DNA of 64,000 nt from Actinomycetes bacterium (GTDB lineage Bacteria; Actinomycetota; Acidimicrobiia; Acidimicrobiales; JAMCPL01): assembly GCA_021841005.1 (NCBI GenBank), contig JAKBVZ010000035.1, positions 69,446 through 133,445 on the forward strand, given 5' to 3'. Shown here piece by piece: positions 16,173 to 25,228 of this stretch. Numbering within the stretch: position 1 is the first letter of the stretch; each line of letters begins with the position of its first letter. A program made the translations under genes and the position numbers. The notes beneath the pieces were generated by a model, which ran no database searches, was not told where the DNA came from, and saw only the letters and a list, made by a program, of their open reading frames with translations.

Positions 16173-17275
16173 CTTTTGAGCTGGAGCCCTATCCATATGA
16201 TCGCCTTGACGGGTTGCGTGAGACGGCATCCAAGCATCCAGGCGGTGCAGTCGATCTCTCGATCGGGACACCGGTTGATCCACCGCCACGAGTTGCCTTG
16301 AGTGCGCTTTCGTCGTCGGGGGCCGAGCGTTCTTATCCCCCGTCTGCAGGTACGGTTGCATTCAGGGAGGCATGTGCAGCGTGGATGGAACGCCGTTTTG
16401 GCGTCGTCGTGGAACCGGACTGGATAGGGGCATGCGTGGGTACGAAGGAATATGTGGCAAGCCTGCCTGGCTATCTAAAATTGCGGGAGGAGGACAAAGG
16501 TACCGTGCTGTTTCCGGCGCTATCCTATCCTACCTATTCAATGGGCGCTCGCCTTGCAGGCCTTACGCCTGTGGCTGTTCCCGAACTCCCGGGCGGTGGC
16601 TTGGATCTGGACGCCATATCTCCGCACGATCGAAATGATGCATTGTTGCTGTGGGTCAATAGCCCTTCCAACCCTACGGGGGCATTGACCGATCTGGCTG
16701 GATGTGCCGAGTGGGGGAGGAAATACGGCGTACCGGTTGCCTCGGATGAATGTTATGCAGATTATACGTGGGACGCGCTGTCCGCCCACTCGGTCCTCGA
16801 GAGCGGAACCGGCGGCGTTCTGGCCGTTCACTCGCTTTCCAAGCGGTCCAACCTTGCCGGCCTAAGGGCCGGATTCTATACAGGTGATCCCAGCCTTGTG
16901 TCGTTTCTCGTAGAAGTACGCAAACATGCAGGGCTGATGGTACCAGGTCCCGTACAGGCTGCAGCAAGCAGTGCTCTTGGAGACGAGGGGCATGTACGCC
17001 GCCAGCGTGCTATCTACCACTCGCGATTGGTCCGCCTGGCAAATATCCTCACCGCGGTTGGGGTAGAAGCCGGCTTACCACGGGGAGGCTTCTACTTGTG
17101 GGTACCCGTGCCGTCTTCTATGGGAGACTGCTGGGACTTGGCTGGATGGTTGGCTACCAGGCTAGGAATGGTTGTAAGTCCGGGTATATTTTATGGCGAG
17201 GGAGGGAAATACCATGTCAGGGTAGCTGCAGTTGCATCGGAGGACCGCTTGGACCTGCTGGCAAGCCGGGTATGA
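16169..17275 (+). CDS. dapC: Succinyldiaminopimelate transaminase (class I/II PLP aminotransferase)
   Basis: This fold-type I PLP aminotransferase has SIGTPVDPPP and LWVNSPSNPTGALTD in the substrate/PLP region, VPVASDECYADY with the PLP-binding Asp and Tyr, and HSLSKRSNLAGLRAGF with the Schiff-base Lys. The sequence fits the actinobacterial DapC type, which converts N-succinyl-2-amino-6-oxopimelate to N-succinyl-LL-diaminopimelate. The position next to dapF supports this over other aminotransferases. It overlaps hflX by 4 bp (ATGA) and ends the run. The 3' flank is A/T-rich but contains no convincing terminator hairpin. Confidence 0.85.
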   Translation: MTFELEPYPYDRLDGLRETASKHPGGAVDLSIGTPVDPPPRVALSALSSSGAERSYPPSAGTVAFREACAAWMERRFGVVVEPDWIGACVGTKEYVASLPGYLKLREEDKGTVLFPALSYPTYSMGARLAGLTPVAVPELPGGGLDLDAISPHDRNDALLLWVNSPSNPTGALTDLAGCAEWGRKYGVPVASDECYADYTWDALSAHSVLESGTGGVLAVHSLSKRSNLAGLRAGFYTGDPSLVSFLVEVRKHAGLMVPGPVQAAASSALGDEGHVRRQRAIYHSRLVRLANILTAVGVEAGLPRGGFYLWVPVPSSMGDCWDLAGWLATRLGMVVSPGIFYGEGGKYHVRVAAVASEDRLDLLASRV

Positions 17276-17579
17276 ATGGAAAAAAATTTTAAAAAAGCGA
17301 TGTACGTGGGATTATGCTTATCAAAGCAGCTCTGCAGGTTTTCCGGTGTCCCGACGTCAAAGGGTGGCACATGAGTGTTTCCCCTGAGGTGGATGCCGGT
17401 GTCGAGCTGCCATCACGCCCTTGTGAGCAGGTACATCGTCCGGTAGCATGCTACAGCGGATGGCACGGTTCCGCACAGGTCGAGTGCTGGATGTGTAGCC
17501 GTGCTCGATGGATGTCAAACAGCTGCGATGTGGCGTGATGCTTGCCATCGCTCTGGTTACGCGGTAATGTTACAAAACC
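17276..17579. other. Leader region upstream of the NlpC/P60 gene
   Basis: These 304 bp have no supported gene. The first 20 bp are A/T-rich, and the rest is GC-rich with potential local pairing. Cyclic-di-AMP (ydaO) riboswitches often precede cell-wall hydrolases in actinobacteria, so I looked for their conserved elements and could not find them. It probably holds the promoter and a long 5' UTR. Confidence 0.35.
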
Positions 17580-18830
17580 ATGAACTTTTACAGTAATGTA
17601 GTTATGAGGACTTGGCAGAGTTTGCAAGGGGGAACCAAGGGAAGAGGCGGTTGGCGGAAATTTGCGGTAGGTGTACTTGCGCTACTACTGGGTATTGTCG
17701 CCGCAGTCGTGCTTCCGGTTGCCGGTCTTGTTCCGGGTCATGCGGAGAAGCCGGCTTACGCAGCGACGATCTCAGGGGATAAGGCGGCCATAGTGAATGT
17801 GGATGCGCAATATCTGGCGGAGGAGGGTCAGCTGCACAAGTATTCAGGGGAGTACGATCAGGAGCAGTATGTCTATCAGGGCATAGTCGCCAAGCTCAAG
17901 ATTGAGGAGTCGAATCTGGTCGTTGCAAAGAGCAACCAGGCAAAGACTCTCAAGGAACTCCGCACCGCAGCCATCAATGCTTATATCAATCAGGACACTT
18001 CGCTGTCTTCCTTCAGCACCCTGTTCAGTTCCAACTCCAATACATACATGGTCCAGTCCGAACTATCGAGTGTGGCGAGTTCTACGCTGTCCGATGCCAT
18101 AGACAGGTATGTGCGCCAAGAACACACAATCTCGCGGTTGGAGAAAGAGCTTCGTGGGGAGCGCAACTCCGCAAGCGCAGCGCTGGTGGTACTCAACCAT
18201 GATCGTCAGAGCGCGCAGGCGGCGGCCAACACTGCGCTCAGCGAATTGAACCAGCTGAGAGGTAACCTCCATGCGTTGGAGCTGGTGCGCCAGCAGGAGA
18301 TAGCGGCACAGGCGGCGGCAGCGGCACAGGCGGCGGCGCAATTGCAGGCACAACGCGCGGCACAGGCAGCGACAGTGGCGCAGGGTCCGTCCTACGGAGG
18401 CGGTGGAGGAGGAGGCGGTGGAGGAGGCGGGCAGCCACCTGCACCGGCTCCAGGAAACTTTGCACAGCAGGCGGCCATAGCAGTGAGAACGGCATTGGCT
18501 CAGGTGGGTAAACCGTATGTGTGGGGTGGCGCCAGCCCGTCGGTGGGGTTTGACTGTTCCGGTCTGGTCATGTATGCCTGGGGCGTTGCAGGCGTGTCGT
18601 TACCGCACTACAGCGTTGCTCAGTACAACGATGTGGCTCAGGTATCCGCTTCGCAGCTCCAACCGGGCGATATCGTTTTTTACTACTCGCCTTACGAGTC
18701 AGCCCAGCCCGGTCACGAGGCATTGTACATTGGTGGCGGCCAGGTGGTTCAGGCTGCTGATCAGCAGTATGGCATTCTTGTCACATCGCTTACCTGGGCG
18801 GGCAATCCCATAGGTTATGGCCAACCCTGA
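17580..18830 (+). CDS. Secreted NlpC/P60 peptidoglycan endopeptidase with coiled-coil N-domain
   Basis: This is a cell-wall hydrolase of the RipA/PcsB layout, 416 residues. A basic N-terminus and a hydrophobic helix (about residues 27-50) with AYAA near residue 60 make an export signal. A long helical coiled-coil (about 65-265) ends in an Ala/Gln-rich tract, followed by a Gly-rich linker (about 275-290). The catalytic NlpC/P60 domain (about 300-416) has the Cys in FDCSGLVMYAWG and the His in GHEALYIGGGQVV, and would cut the D-gamma-Glu-to-diaminopimelate bond of stem peptides. Coiled coils of this sort usually keep the enzyme inactive until a divisome (FtsEX-type) partner engages them; that is inference here. 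It stands alone. Confidence 0.88.
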   Translation: MNFYSNVVMRTWQSLQGGTKGRGGWRKFAVGVLALLLGIVAAVVLPVAGLVPGHAEKPAYAATISGDKAAIVNVDAQYLAEEGQLHKYSGEYDQEQYVYQGIVAKLKIEESNLVVAKSNQAKTLKELRTAAINAYINQDTSLSSFSTLFSSNSNTYMVQSELSSVASSTLSDAIDRYVRQEHTISRLEKELRGERNSASAALVVLNHDRQSAQAAANTALSELNQLRGNLHALELVRQQEIAAQAAAAAQAAAQLQAQRAAQAATVAQGPSYGGGGGGGGGGGGQPPAPAPGNFAQQAAIAVRTALAQVGKPYVWGGASPSVGFDCSGLVMYAWGVAGVSLPHYSVAQYNDVAQVSASQLQPGDIVFYYSPYESAQPGHEALYIGGGQVVQAADQQYGILVTSLTWAGNPIGYGQP

Positions 18831-18834
18831 GGCT

Positions 18835-19731
18835 CTAATTACCGGAGTTGTCGGCGGCTACACGTGCAGCCTCTGCCAGTAACGCAGCATCAATGCCGGC
18901 ACACACGGCCCAGGTAATCCCGCTTCGAGCCAGGAGGGACAGGGCTTCAGCGTAGCCGGTAACGTCTTGCTTGCTCTCCAGATCGGCTCGAGTCAGATGA
19001 TCGAGAGAACCAGCCCAAGTGATCGGAACGCTTTGTTCCTTGCGGGAGAAATTGCTGGAGGCTCTGCTGGAGACATAGGCGGCGATGTGCGCATTCCCAT
19101 TCTCCATCTCCGCTGCTCGCTCTAGTGGATCGGTGTGTTCTCCTTCGCGTGGGATTAGGGTATCTGGCACGATAGGCTTTATCTTCGAGGGATCTGCCTG
19201 CCATACGTTGATTGAGGCACCCGTGGAGGCGGCTAGGATCATGCCGGCTCTTAGTGCACTTGCCGAGGCGCCCAATCCTACCCAGGTCTCTATGCCCCGT
19301 CCGGCAAGGCTACGTGCGGCATCTCTGAGTAGGCTACGCCTTGATGCGGTCGATCCGCTCTCTATCCCGTATGCGCTGTCTTCGGGAGTGCTCCTCGAAT
19401 CTCCGCTGCCGATCCCTGCTATTACCCGCCCCGGGGCGATGGAGCGCAGGGCTTCGAAGGAGTGGACCAGCATATCCGTACCTTGCACCACTCCAGCATA
19501 CAGTCCTACCCGAGCCACAAGGGTGCCAATGGCCAGCCTGGGGATGGATGCGGCTATGGCACCTAGGAGGGGAAAGCAGGAGAATGCTGGCTCGCCTGGA
19601 TGGCCAATTGGCCAGATGTGATCGTAGCAGAATACCCCGTCAAGATTGCACGCTTCAGCATAGCGTGCGGCATCCAGTACACGCCTGTAGGAATCCTGAA
19701 AGGTAGGCAGCATGATTCCCAATCTCATGCC
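18835..19731 (-). CDS. Luciferase-like monooxygenase (LLM) family oxidoreductase, possibly F420-dependent
   Basis: The protein begins MRLGIMLPTFQDSYRRVLDA and continues with CNLDGVFCYDHIWPIG, FPLLGAIAASIPRLAIGTLV and RVIAGIGSGDSR, typical of the bacterial luciferase-like TIM-barrel family whose actinobacterial members often use coenzyme F420. The later part (about residues 110-180) is less conserved and the barrel looks compact (298 residues). The frame is open upstream to 19890, but that would overlap the ROK kinase gene and adds unconserved sequence, so I chose the ATG at 19731. It follows the kinase on the same strand. The substrate is unknown. Confidence 0.75.
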   Translation of the reverse strand, partial: GMRLGIMLPTFQDSYRRVLDAARYAEACNLDGVFCYDHIWPIGHPGEPAFSCFPLLGAIAASIPRLAIGTLVARVGLYAGVVQGTDMLVHSFEALRSIAPGRVIAGIGSGDSRSTPEDSAYGIESGSTASRRSLLRDAARSLAGRGIETWVGLGASASALRAGMILAASTGASINVWQADPSKIKPIVPDTLIPREGEHTDPLERAAEMENGNAHIAAYVSSRASSNFSRKEQSVPITWAGSLDHLTRADLESKQDVTGYAEALSLLARSGITWAVCAGIDAALLAEAARVAADNSGN

Positions 19732-19852
19732 GGCTCTCTCTCGGCTCCTGTTTGTATATCTTGCCGGCGTGTCCGGAGTCGCTTGTTCAGAACCTGGTTT
19801 TGTCGCTGGTACCCGATTGCCAGTGTATACATTGCCGGCCCCTACGGTGTGG

Positions 19853-20806
19853 TCAGTAATCCCATTGTGGTGCAATATGTTGTATCGCATTGATCGCTGC
19901 CCCCACTGCGCCTGCCTCCTCTCCCAGGTCTGCCACTACCAGGCGGGGCACCTGCGTTTCGCTGTATTCCCGGAGCAGACCTGGTAGCAACTTGCGCACT
20001 GGGCCGAGCAGCTTCTCGCCCATTCCTGCGCCAAATCCCCCTCCTACGACGATTATTTCCGGATCGAATGCCAGTATGAGATTGGCCAGTCCGAGCGCCA
20101 TCCACTTAGCCATGTCCTCGTGGGATACCCGCCGGTTTGCTGTGCCCGATACGTAATGTTCGAAGCAGCCTTTCCTACCGCACTTGCACTGGAACCCATC
20201 GGGCATCACCACCATGTGTCCGAACTCGCCGGCATAACCGTGTGCTCCATGCAGCAGTTTGCCACCGAGCATCATCGCTCCACCAATTCCTGTCCCAAGT
20301 GTCAGCAGCATAACGTCTTTGCAGCCGCGTGCGGCTCCTACTAGGGCTTCCGCAATCAATGCACAGTTGGCGTCGTTCTCCACGACAATTGGAACGTCTG
20401 AGTTGAACAGGGCCGGAATCCCTGACACCGCTTTCGTGGAAAGAGATTCCCTCAGACGGCCCCTTACGTCCACCCCGACCATCCCTTTCAAATTGGCCGA
20501 GAAAGTGAGATTGCCATCTCTGTCAAGTGTTCCTGGGATGCCCAATCCGACGCAGGGGACCGGACTGGGTGGAAGGTGGAGCAAGCGGCATGCCTCTAAA
20601 GCTAGACCTGATGCCAGATTGGCCATCACCTCAATAATGGGCTGAGATGGTGGCAGGGTGGTTTTCTCGGTGCATATTACTTCGCCGGTCCAAGCTACTG
20701 CCGTGCCCAGTACTTTTGTCCCCCCTACGTCCATCCCTATGGCGGCAAGCCCCTTGTTCCCGCCCCCGGACAGCGGTTCAGGCACTTTGGTCCCTCCCGA
20801 TGTCAA
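19853..20806 (-). CDS. ROK-family sugar kinase (glucokinase type)
   Basis: The 317-residue ASKHA-fold kinase has the ATP-binding IGMDVGGTKVLGTAV, VGLGIPGTLDRDG, VENDANCALIAEALVGAARG with the catalytic Asp, LTLGTGIGGAMMLGGKLLHG, the substrate-binding GEFGHMVV, and the ROK zinc site CKCGRKGCFEHYVSG. Actinobacterial glucokinases are of this type, so phosphorylation of glucose is the likely reaction, but ROK kinases also use N-acetyl sugars. There is no helix-turn-helix N-terminal domain, so it is not a ROK repressor. It lies in a same-strand run with the LLM, SRPBCC and glycosyltransferase genes. Confidence 0.87.
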   Translation of the reverse strand: MTSGGTKVPEPLSGGGNKGLAAIGMDVGGTKVLGTAVAWTGEVICTEKTTLPPSQPIIEVMANLASGLALEACRLLHLPPSPVPCVGLGIPGTLDRDGNLTFSANLKGMVGVDVRGRLRESLSTKAVSGIPALFNSDVPIVVENDANCALIAEALVGAARGCKDVMLLTLGTGIGGAMMLGGKLLHGAHGYAGEFGHMVVMPDGFQCKCGRKGCFEHYVSGTANRRVSHEDMAKWMALGLANLILAFDPEIIVVGGGFGAGMGEKLLGPVRKLLPGLLREYSETQVPRLVVADLGEEAGAVGAAINAIQHIAPQWDY

Positions 20807-20883
20807 CTCTTACGGACGCGGGTGGAACATCGGCCGCATGCAAGAGACTTTCCGAGAGACGGCCAGTCGCGCTGGACACTGGC

Positions 20884-21330
20884 TTATCCGGCCAGTGACT
20901 CTACTCGTGCTTTGAGGTCTTCGAGGGCACTGTGCACTATGCGGCTCTGGGCGCGGCGTTTTACGAAGCCAGGCAGGGGGACCTTCAACTCCACCTCCAA
21001 TGCGTAAGTGACCTCGGTCCTTGTGGTGTCGATGCTCTCGAACTTGTAAGAACCATCCAGTATGGTCGTGAGGTCACCTTCCACCAGATTCCATGCGACC
21101 ACCTCTGGGGAGTGCGTATAATCATACTTGAGCGTGTAGCTCGTAGAGCGTCCAAATGCGGCTGCCCTGAATGCAACCTCTTCCGGACGGCCTGCATCAT
21201 CAGTGGAATGGACTATGACCTCTTTCAGGTCACTGACCCATTCAGGATAATGCTCAAAGTCTGCGACTACCTCGTAGCATATGGCCACTGGGGCATTTAC
21301 CAGCACACTGGCTGTGGATACGTCCGGCAA
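20884..21330 (-). CDS. SRPBCC (START-like) family protein
   Basis: This 148-residue protein is a single START/polyketide-cyclase-like domain. It opens with STASVLVNAPVAICYEVVAD and FEHYPEWVSDLKEV, continues with two-stranded patterns such as YTLKYDYTHSPEVVAWNLVE and TEVTYALEVELKVPLPGFVK, and ends in the long C-terminal helix. The family binds hydrophobic ligands; actinobacterial members of this type are common and mostly uncharacterised. It starts about 50 bp downstream of the glycosyltransferase on the same strand, so a role with lipid or lipoglycan intermediates is possible but unproven. Confidence 0.8.
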   Translation of the reverse strand: MPDVSTASVLVNAPVAICYEVVADFEHYPEWVSDLKEVIVHSTDDAGRPEEVAFRAAAFGRSTSYTLKYDYTHSPEVVAWNLVEGDLTTILDGSYKFESIDTTRTEVTYALEVELKVPLPGFVKRRAQSRIVHSALEDLKARVESLAG

Positions 21331-21380
21331 TGTCTAACTCCTTTTAATCTTGGGCTCGCCATGATCTTCCATGAAGGCTA

Positions 21381-22589
21381 TCACGCATCAAGTTCCTTCA
21401 GCGCATTTGCCAGCGTTGGAGCCAGTATCGAGTAGTCGAATGATTGCACTGCCCTCGATCTTGCCTGCTTGCCCATTCGGTCACGCTTACTTGTGTCCAT
21501 CAGTAACCTCCTCAGTATACGTGCAGTACGGCTTACGTCGCGAGGATCGCCTACGACTATACCGGTCATTCCATCCAGCACCGCTTCGTGAGAACCCCCA
21601 CTCCTTCCTGCGATCTGAGGGATCCCGCACGCGGCAGCCTCAAGAAATACGATACCAAATCCTTCCTGCTCGAGTCCCAACCATCTGTCTCTGCAGAGCA
21701 TGGCAAACACGTCTGCCGCTCCATACAGGGTCGTTACCTGGTCGTCAGGCACTTTTCCGAGAAAGGTGACACTGGCTTCGCTGGTTCGTGCTATGCGGGC
21801 TAACCGGTCCCTGTCCCTGCCCTCACCTCCTACCAGTACCCTGAGTCCAGGGAAGGATGTTCTCAAAGCTCCTGCCGCTTTGATGAGGACGTCCATTCCT
21901 TTGCGGGGGACCAGCCTTGACAGGGTAAGCACCACCTGCTCGTTGGGGTCGATGCCAAGGTCTTCCCTGGCTCTGGCCTTTTCCCCTCCTGTCAACGGAT
22001 GGAATCTGTTTACATCTACTCCGGGAGGCACGTTGTAGAGTGGAACGGTGCAGCGCTGCGTTGCGGAGGCCTTCATTAATTTGTCAATTACTTCCATAGG
22101 GTAGCTGCCTGCACAGACAACACCCTGCGATTGTCTTACGCACGTGCGCATAATGCCGGCCAGCGGCAGGAGCTTGGCCGGTATGGCAGCTTCCGCTCCG
22201 TGAGCCACTAGTATGTACCTGGCGGATAGCTTAGGGCCAATCAGCCCAAGGGGCAGGATGGGATCTATTACGACTGTGCTGGCGCCGTAATGGCGGGCGA
22301 ACCTGTCAACTTCACGGACAAGCGTTGCTGAAGGATAGAGTACCTTGGAGGGGAGTCTGTGTATCCGGATACCTCTGGATGCTTGCTCGTCATCGAATCT
22401 GGATGTATCGGCGTGAGAGGACGCGGTAACGACTGCGTAGCTGTCGGGGTCCAGCCTCGACCATAGCTCCCACAGGTATGACTGTATGCCTCCTACCTTT
22501 GGGGGAAAGTCGTTGGTCAGGAGAATATGCACCGCACCGTGCGCCGGCTGATCAAGGCGCGAGTACGCCATAGGTGTCGCATGGCGCAA
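21381..22589 (-). CDS. GT4-family glycosyltransferase, PimB-like
   Basis: The 402-residue GT-B enzyme has the N-terminal ILLTNDFPPKVGGIQSYLWEL typical of the PimB/PimC group, the hinge region YNVPPGVDVNRFHPLTGGEK, the nucleotide-sugar segment LTLSRLVPRKGMDVLIKA, and the EX7E motif in EQEGFGIVFLEAAACGIPQIA. In mycobacteria PimB transfers mannose from GDP-mannose to Ac1PIM1 at the inner face of the membrane. A related mannosyl- or glycosyltransferase role in envelope lipid synthesis is the best guess. There is no transmembrane segment. The exact acceptor cannot be read from sequence. Confidence 0.82.
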   Translation of the reverse strand: MRHATPMAYSRLDQPAHGAVHILLTNDFPPKVGGIQSYLWELWSRLDPDSYAVVTASSHADTSRFDDEQASRGIRIHRLPSKVLYPSATLVREVDRFARHYGASTVVIDPILPLGLIGPKLSARYILVAHGAEAAIPAKLLPLAGIMRTCVRQSQGVVCAGSYPMEVIDKLMKASATQRCTVPLYNVPPGVDVNRFHPLTGGEKARAREDLGIDPNEQVVLTLSRLVPRKGMDVLIKAAGALRTSFPGLRVLVGGEGRDRDRLARIARTSEASVTFLGKVPDDQVTTLYGAADVFAMLCRDRWLGLEQEGFGIVFLEAAACGIPQIAGRSGGSHEAVLDGMTGIVVGDPRDVSRTARILRRLLMDTSKRDRMGKQARSRAVQSFDYSILAPTLANALKELDA

Positions 22590-22728
22590 AAGTATAGTGC
22601 ATGGCAGACCGGAACGTGGAGACCGGAACGTCGAGAATGGCCAAGTAGGCAGTATATTGCCAAGAGATCAGGTAGGCATAATCCCGCGCCGGTGCTGGCG
22701 AGTTGCCGTCCTAGCCGTCCTAGCTGGC

Positions 22729-24483
22729 CTAGCCGGCCACCAGGTCCACCAGCTCGAAGCGGTCTACATCGACCAGGCCCTTGTCGGTCAGCTTGAGCTC
22801 GGGTATCACAGACAGACCGAGAAACGACAGGGTCATGAACGGCGCATCGAGAGAACAGCCGAGCCTGGCCGAGGCGGCTTCGTGGGCAGACACCACCTGG
22901 GGGGCAAGTTCCCCGATTTCCTGGTCGCTCATGAGCCCGGCAATCGGTAGCCGGATTTCGGCGATTATCTCGCCATCCAGGCAGACCACTTGGCCACCGC
23001 CTATTTCTGCGATCCGGTTGCCGGCGGTTGCCATGTCGGCTCTACCCTGGTCGCTATTGGCGCCAACTATCATGAGATTGTGAGCGTCATGTGCAACAGT
23101 GGATGCCATGGCGCCGCATTTCAATCCGAAGCCCCTTACCAGCCCGTTGGCCATTCGCCCGCCGCCAGTGTGGCGTTCCACAACGGCCAGCTGGTTCAGT
23201 TCTTGGTCCACCAGAGAGAAAGTGGCCGTACTGGCCGCTGTCCACAGTGAGCGTGTGGTTACTTCAATGACCCGTACCAGGTCGCCCTCTTTGCAGTTCA
23301 GGGTGAACGAGCCAGGAAGCAACTTGGAGGCGAGTTTCACCGAGCACCTTACCGATTCAGGCGGATCGACGCGTTGCAAGGTTCCCCGGAACTCGCCATC
23401 CTGCGCCAGCAACTCTCCTCTCTGGAATACCATATGAGGTCTGAGATTGAGTGGATCCATGGAGGTGAAAATATTCAAGTCGGCCTGGTGGCCGGGAGCG
23501 ACGATGCCCAAGTGTTTGAAGCCGTGATACTCTGCTGGGTTCAGGGTGGCCAGTACCAACGCATCTTCCAGGCTGATGCCTGACTCCACTGCGACACTTA
23601 TGCAGTGGTTCATATGTCCTTTTTGTTCGATAAGGTCTGGTTCCCTATCGTCGCTGCACAGGGCCACCCTGGAGGTGCCTGACTCGATGACGGTCCTTGC
23701 CAGCGCGGGGATGTTCCAGCTTGCCGAACCTTGCCTGAGAAAGACCCACATCCCCTTTCTCCGTTTCTCCACCACCTCTTCGTAGCTGGCCATCTCATGG
23801 TCCGATTCGACTCCGGCGCAGAGATAGGCATCCAGATCGCGGCCCGTTATCCCTGGTGCATGGCCGTCCACTCGCCTGTTGCCAGCTGCCGCAATCTTGG
23901 CCATCAGTGCCTCGTCGCCATGAATGACTCCTGGATAGTTCATCACTTCTGCAATACCGATGCCCAAGGGGGATCCAAGGACCTCCTCCATCTCAGCGAT
24001 GTCGAATATCGCTCCGTTACTCTCGAATATGGAGGCAGGAACGCACGAGGAGGCAGAGAATCCAAAAGTAAATGGCATTTGCATGGCCGCCTGGATCATT
24101 GCTTTCACTCCATCAATCCCAGCCACATTGGCCATCTCATGAGGGTCGTTGGCAACTGCAACAGTCCCCCAGGGCAAAACGGCCTCGACAAAGTTGGGTA
24201 TCCACAATTTTGTGGACTCGATGTGCATGTGAGCATCTATGAATCCTGGCGTAACCCAGGCACCATCTAAGTCCATCTCCCGGGATGCATCCCTGTGTCC
24301 CCAACCGGCCACGACCCCGCCTGCGATGGCGATGTCAGTCAGTACCCATTCTTTGGTAGTCGGGACGAATAGATTGGCATTGGTCAGCAGGAGATCCACC
24401 GGGGAATCACCGCGTGCTCGAGCGAGGGTTTCCGGGCTGTGGCGACGCAGGGATTCAAACACCACCTCATTATAGATGCTCAT
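22729..24483 (-). CDS. ade: Adenine deaminase
   Basis: Adenine deaminase (amidohydrolase superfamily) converts adenine to hypoxanthine for purine salvage. Seen motifs are the metal-binding WVTPGFIDAHMHIES, VAVANDPHEMANVAG, DGHAPGITGRDLDAYL, the SDHEMASYEEVVEK loop, VALCSDDREPDLIEQKGHMN, NPAEYHGFKHLGIVAPGHQADL and the C-terminal VAHDAHNLMIVGANSDQ with MTLSFLGLSVIPELKLTDKG. The product of about 584 residues has the usual length. I use the ATG at 24483 (MSIYNEVVFESL); 46 further codons upstream are unconserved. It appears monocistronic. The C-terminal codons border a short CCTAGC-type repeat at about 22710-22735. Confidence 0.93.
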   Translation of the reverse strand: MSIYNEVVFESLRRHSPETLARARGDSPVDLLLTNANLFVPTTKEWVLTDIAIAGGVVAGWGHRDASREMDLDGAWVTPGFIDAHMHIESTKLWIPNFVEAVLPWGTVAVANDPHEMANVAGIDGVKAMIQAAMQMPFTFGFSASSCVPASIFESNGAIFDIAEMEEVLGSPLGIGIAEVMNYPGVIHGDEALMAKIAAAGNRRVDGHAPGITGRDLDAYLCAGVESDHEMASYEEVVEKRRKGMWVFLRQGSASWNIPALARTVIESGTSRVALCSDDREPDLIEQKGHMNHCISVAVESGISLEDALVLATLNPAEYHGFKHLGIVAPGHQADLNIFTSMDPLNLRPHMVFQRGELLAQDGEFRGTLQRVDPPESVRCSVKLASKLLPGSFTLNCKEGDLVRVIEVTTRSLWTAASTATFSLVDQELNQLAVVERHTGGGRMANGLVRGFGLKCGAMASTVAHDAHNLMIVGANSDQGRADMATAGNRIAEIGGGQVVCLDGEIIAEIRLPIAGLMSDQEIGELAPQVVSAHEAASARLGCSLDAPFMTLSFLGLSVIPELKLTDKGLVDVDRFELVDLVAG

Positions 24484-24669
24484 TGCAGGCGGGGCGTTGC
24501 AGGCGCTATTTGGGTGATGCCGCGCGCTTGGGGTGCCTTGGGCGGAGAGAGGAGAGTAAAGGATGTCGTGAGAGATAACCCCGAACCGCCTCCCGGCGTT
24601 CTTGCGGGTAATACAAATCACCCCGTGCCGGAGAGCCGTTGGTCGGTATTTCGCAGAGACTGCGAAGGT

Positions 24670-25029
24670 CTATGCGTTGTCGGGCGTGGAGTCGCTTTCA
24701 GGATTGCCGGCCTGCCCTGAAGGAGCGGCGGATCCGCCTGGAGTCGGAGTACCCGCGTCACCTGGTACGGTTGGTGTGCCTGGTACTAGATCAATAGGTC
24801 CCTGCTCGGAGACGAATGCATCAATCGCTTTGAGCGCGTCGAGTACCGCCTGGTTCGTCCCTCCTTGACGTTGCTCGGCATAGACGGCTGCACCCAGATT
24901 ACGCAACAGCATGTCTGCATGACGTTTGGCCTGTATTTTGTCGAGTTTCGCCTGGCCCTGAGCCATGCCCTGCTGTGCTTTGACCATGGCCTGTCCAGCC
25001 TGTGCTTTTACCTTGTCGATAAGTCCCAT
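24670..25029 (-). CDS. Small helical hypothetical protein with Pro/Gly-rich tail
   Basis: The 119-residue protein has an amphipathic, Gln/Lys-rich helical N-terminus (about residues 1-70, with a KAQxGxAxxQ pattern) and a disordered tail rich in Gly, Pro, Ser and Thr. I recognise no named family. It has no signal peptide. An AGGAGAGGA ribosome site precedes the ATG. The tail region at DNA level again holds short GTACC/GGAGTCGG-type repeats like those seen elsewhere in this window. Confidence 0.65.
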   Translation of the reverse strand: MGLIDKVKAQAGQAMVKAQQGMAQGQAKLDKIQAKRHADMLLRNLGAAVYAEQRQGGTNQAVLDALKAIDAFVSEQGPIDLVPGTPTVPGDAGTPTPGGSAAPSGQAGNPESDSTPDNA

Positions 25030-25228
25030 TTGTCCTCTCCTTTATTATTACTATTCTACTCGAACCGGCGGCATCGTGCTGGAAGTGCGCATTGGCTCAT
25101 TGACAGCAGCAATGTGGCCTCGTTATGATTGTTCATGATATTGGTCTGTGGTCTGTGGTTCCAGGTGTTTCCTCGGGCCGGTACATGAGGTGAGGTATAC
25201 GATAGCCAGGTCAGGTAGCGATTCAGGA

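Noticed and set aside
17276-17579. ydaO-type c-di-AMP riboswitch before the NlpC/P60 gene
   Set aside because: I could not find its conserved sequence blocks; the expectation came from context only.
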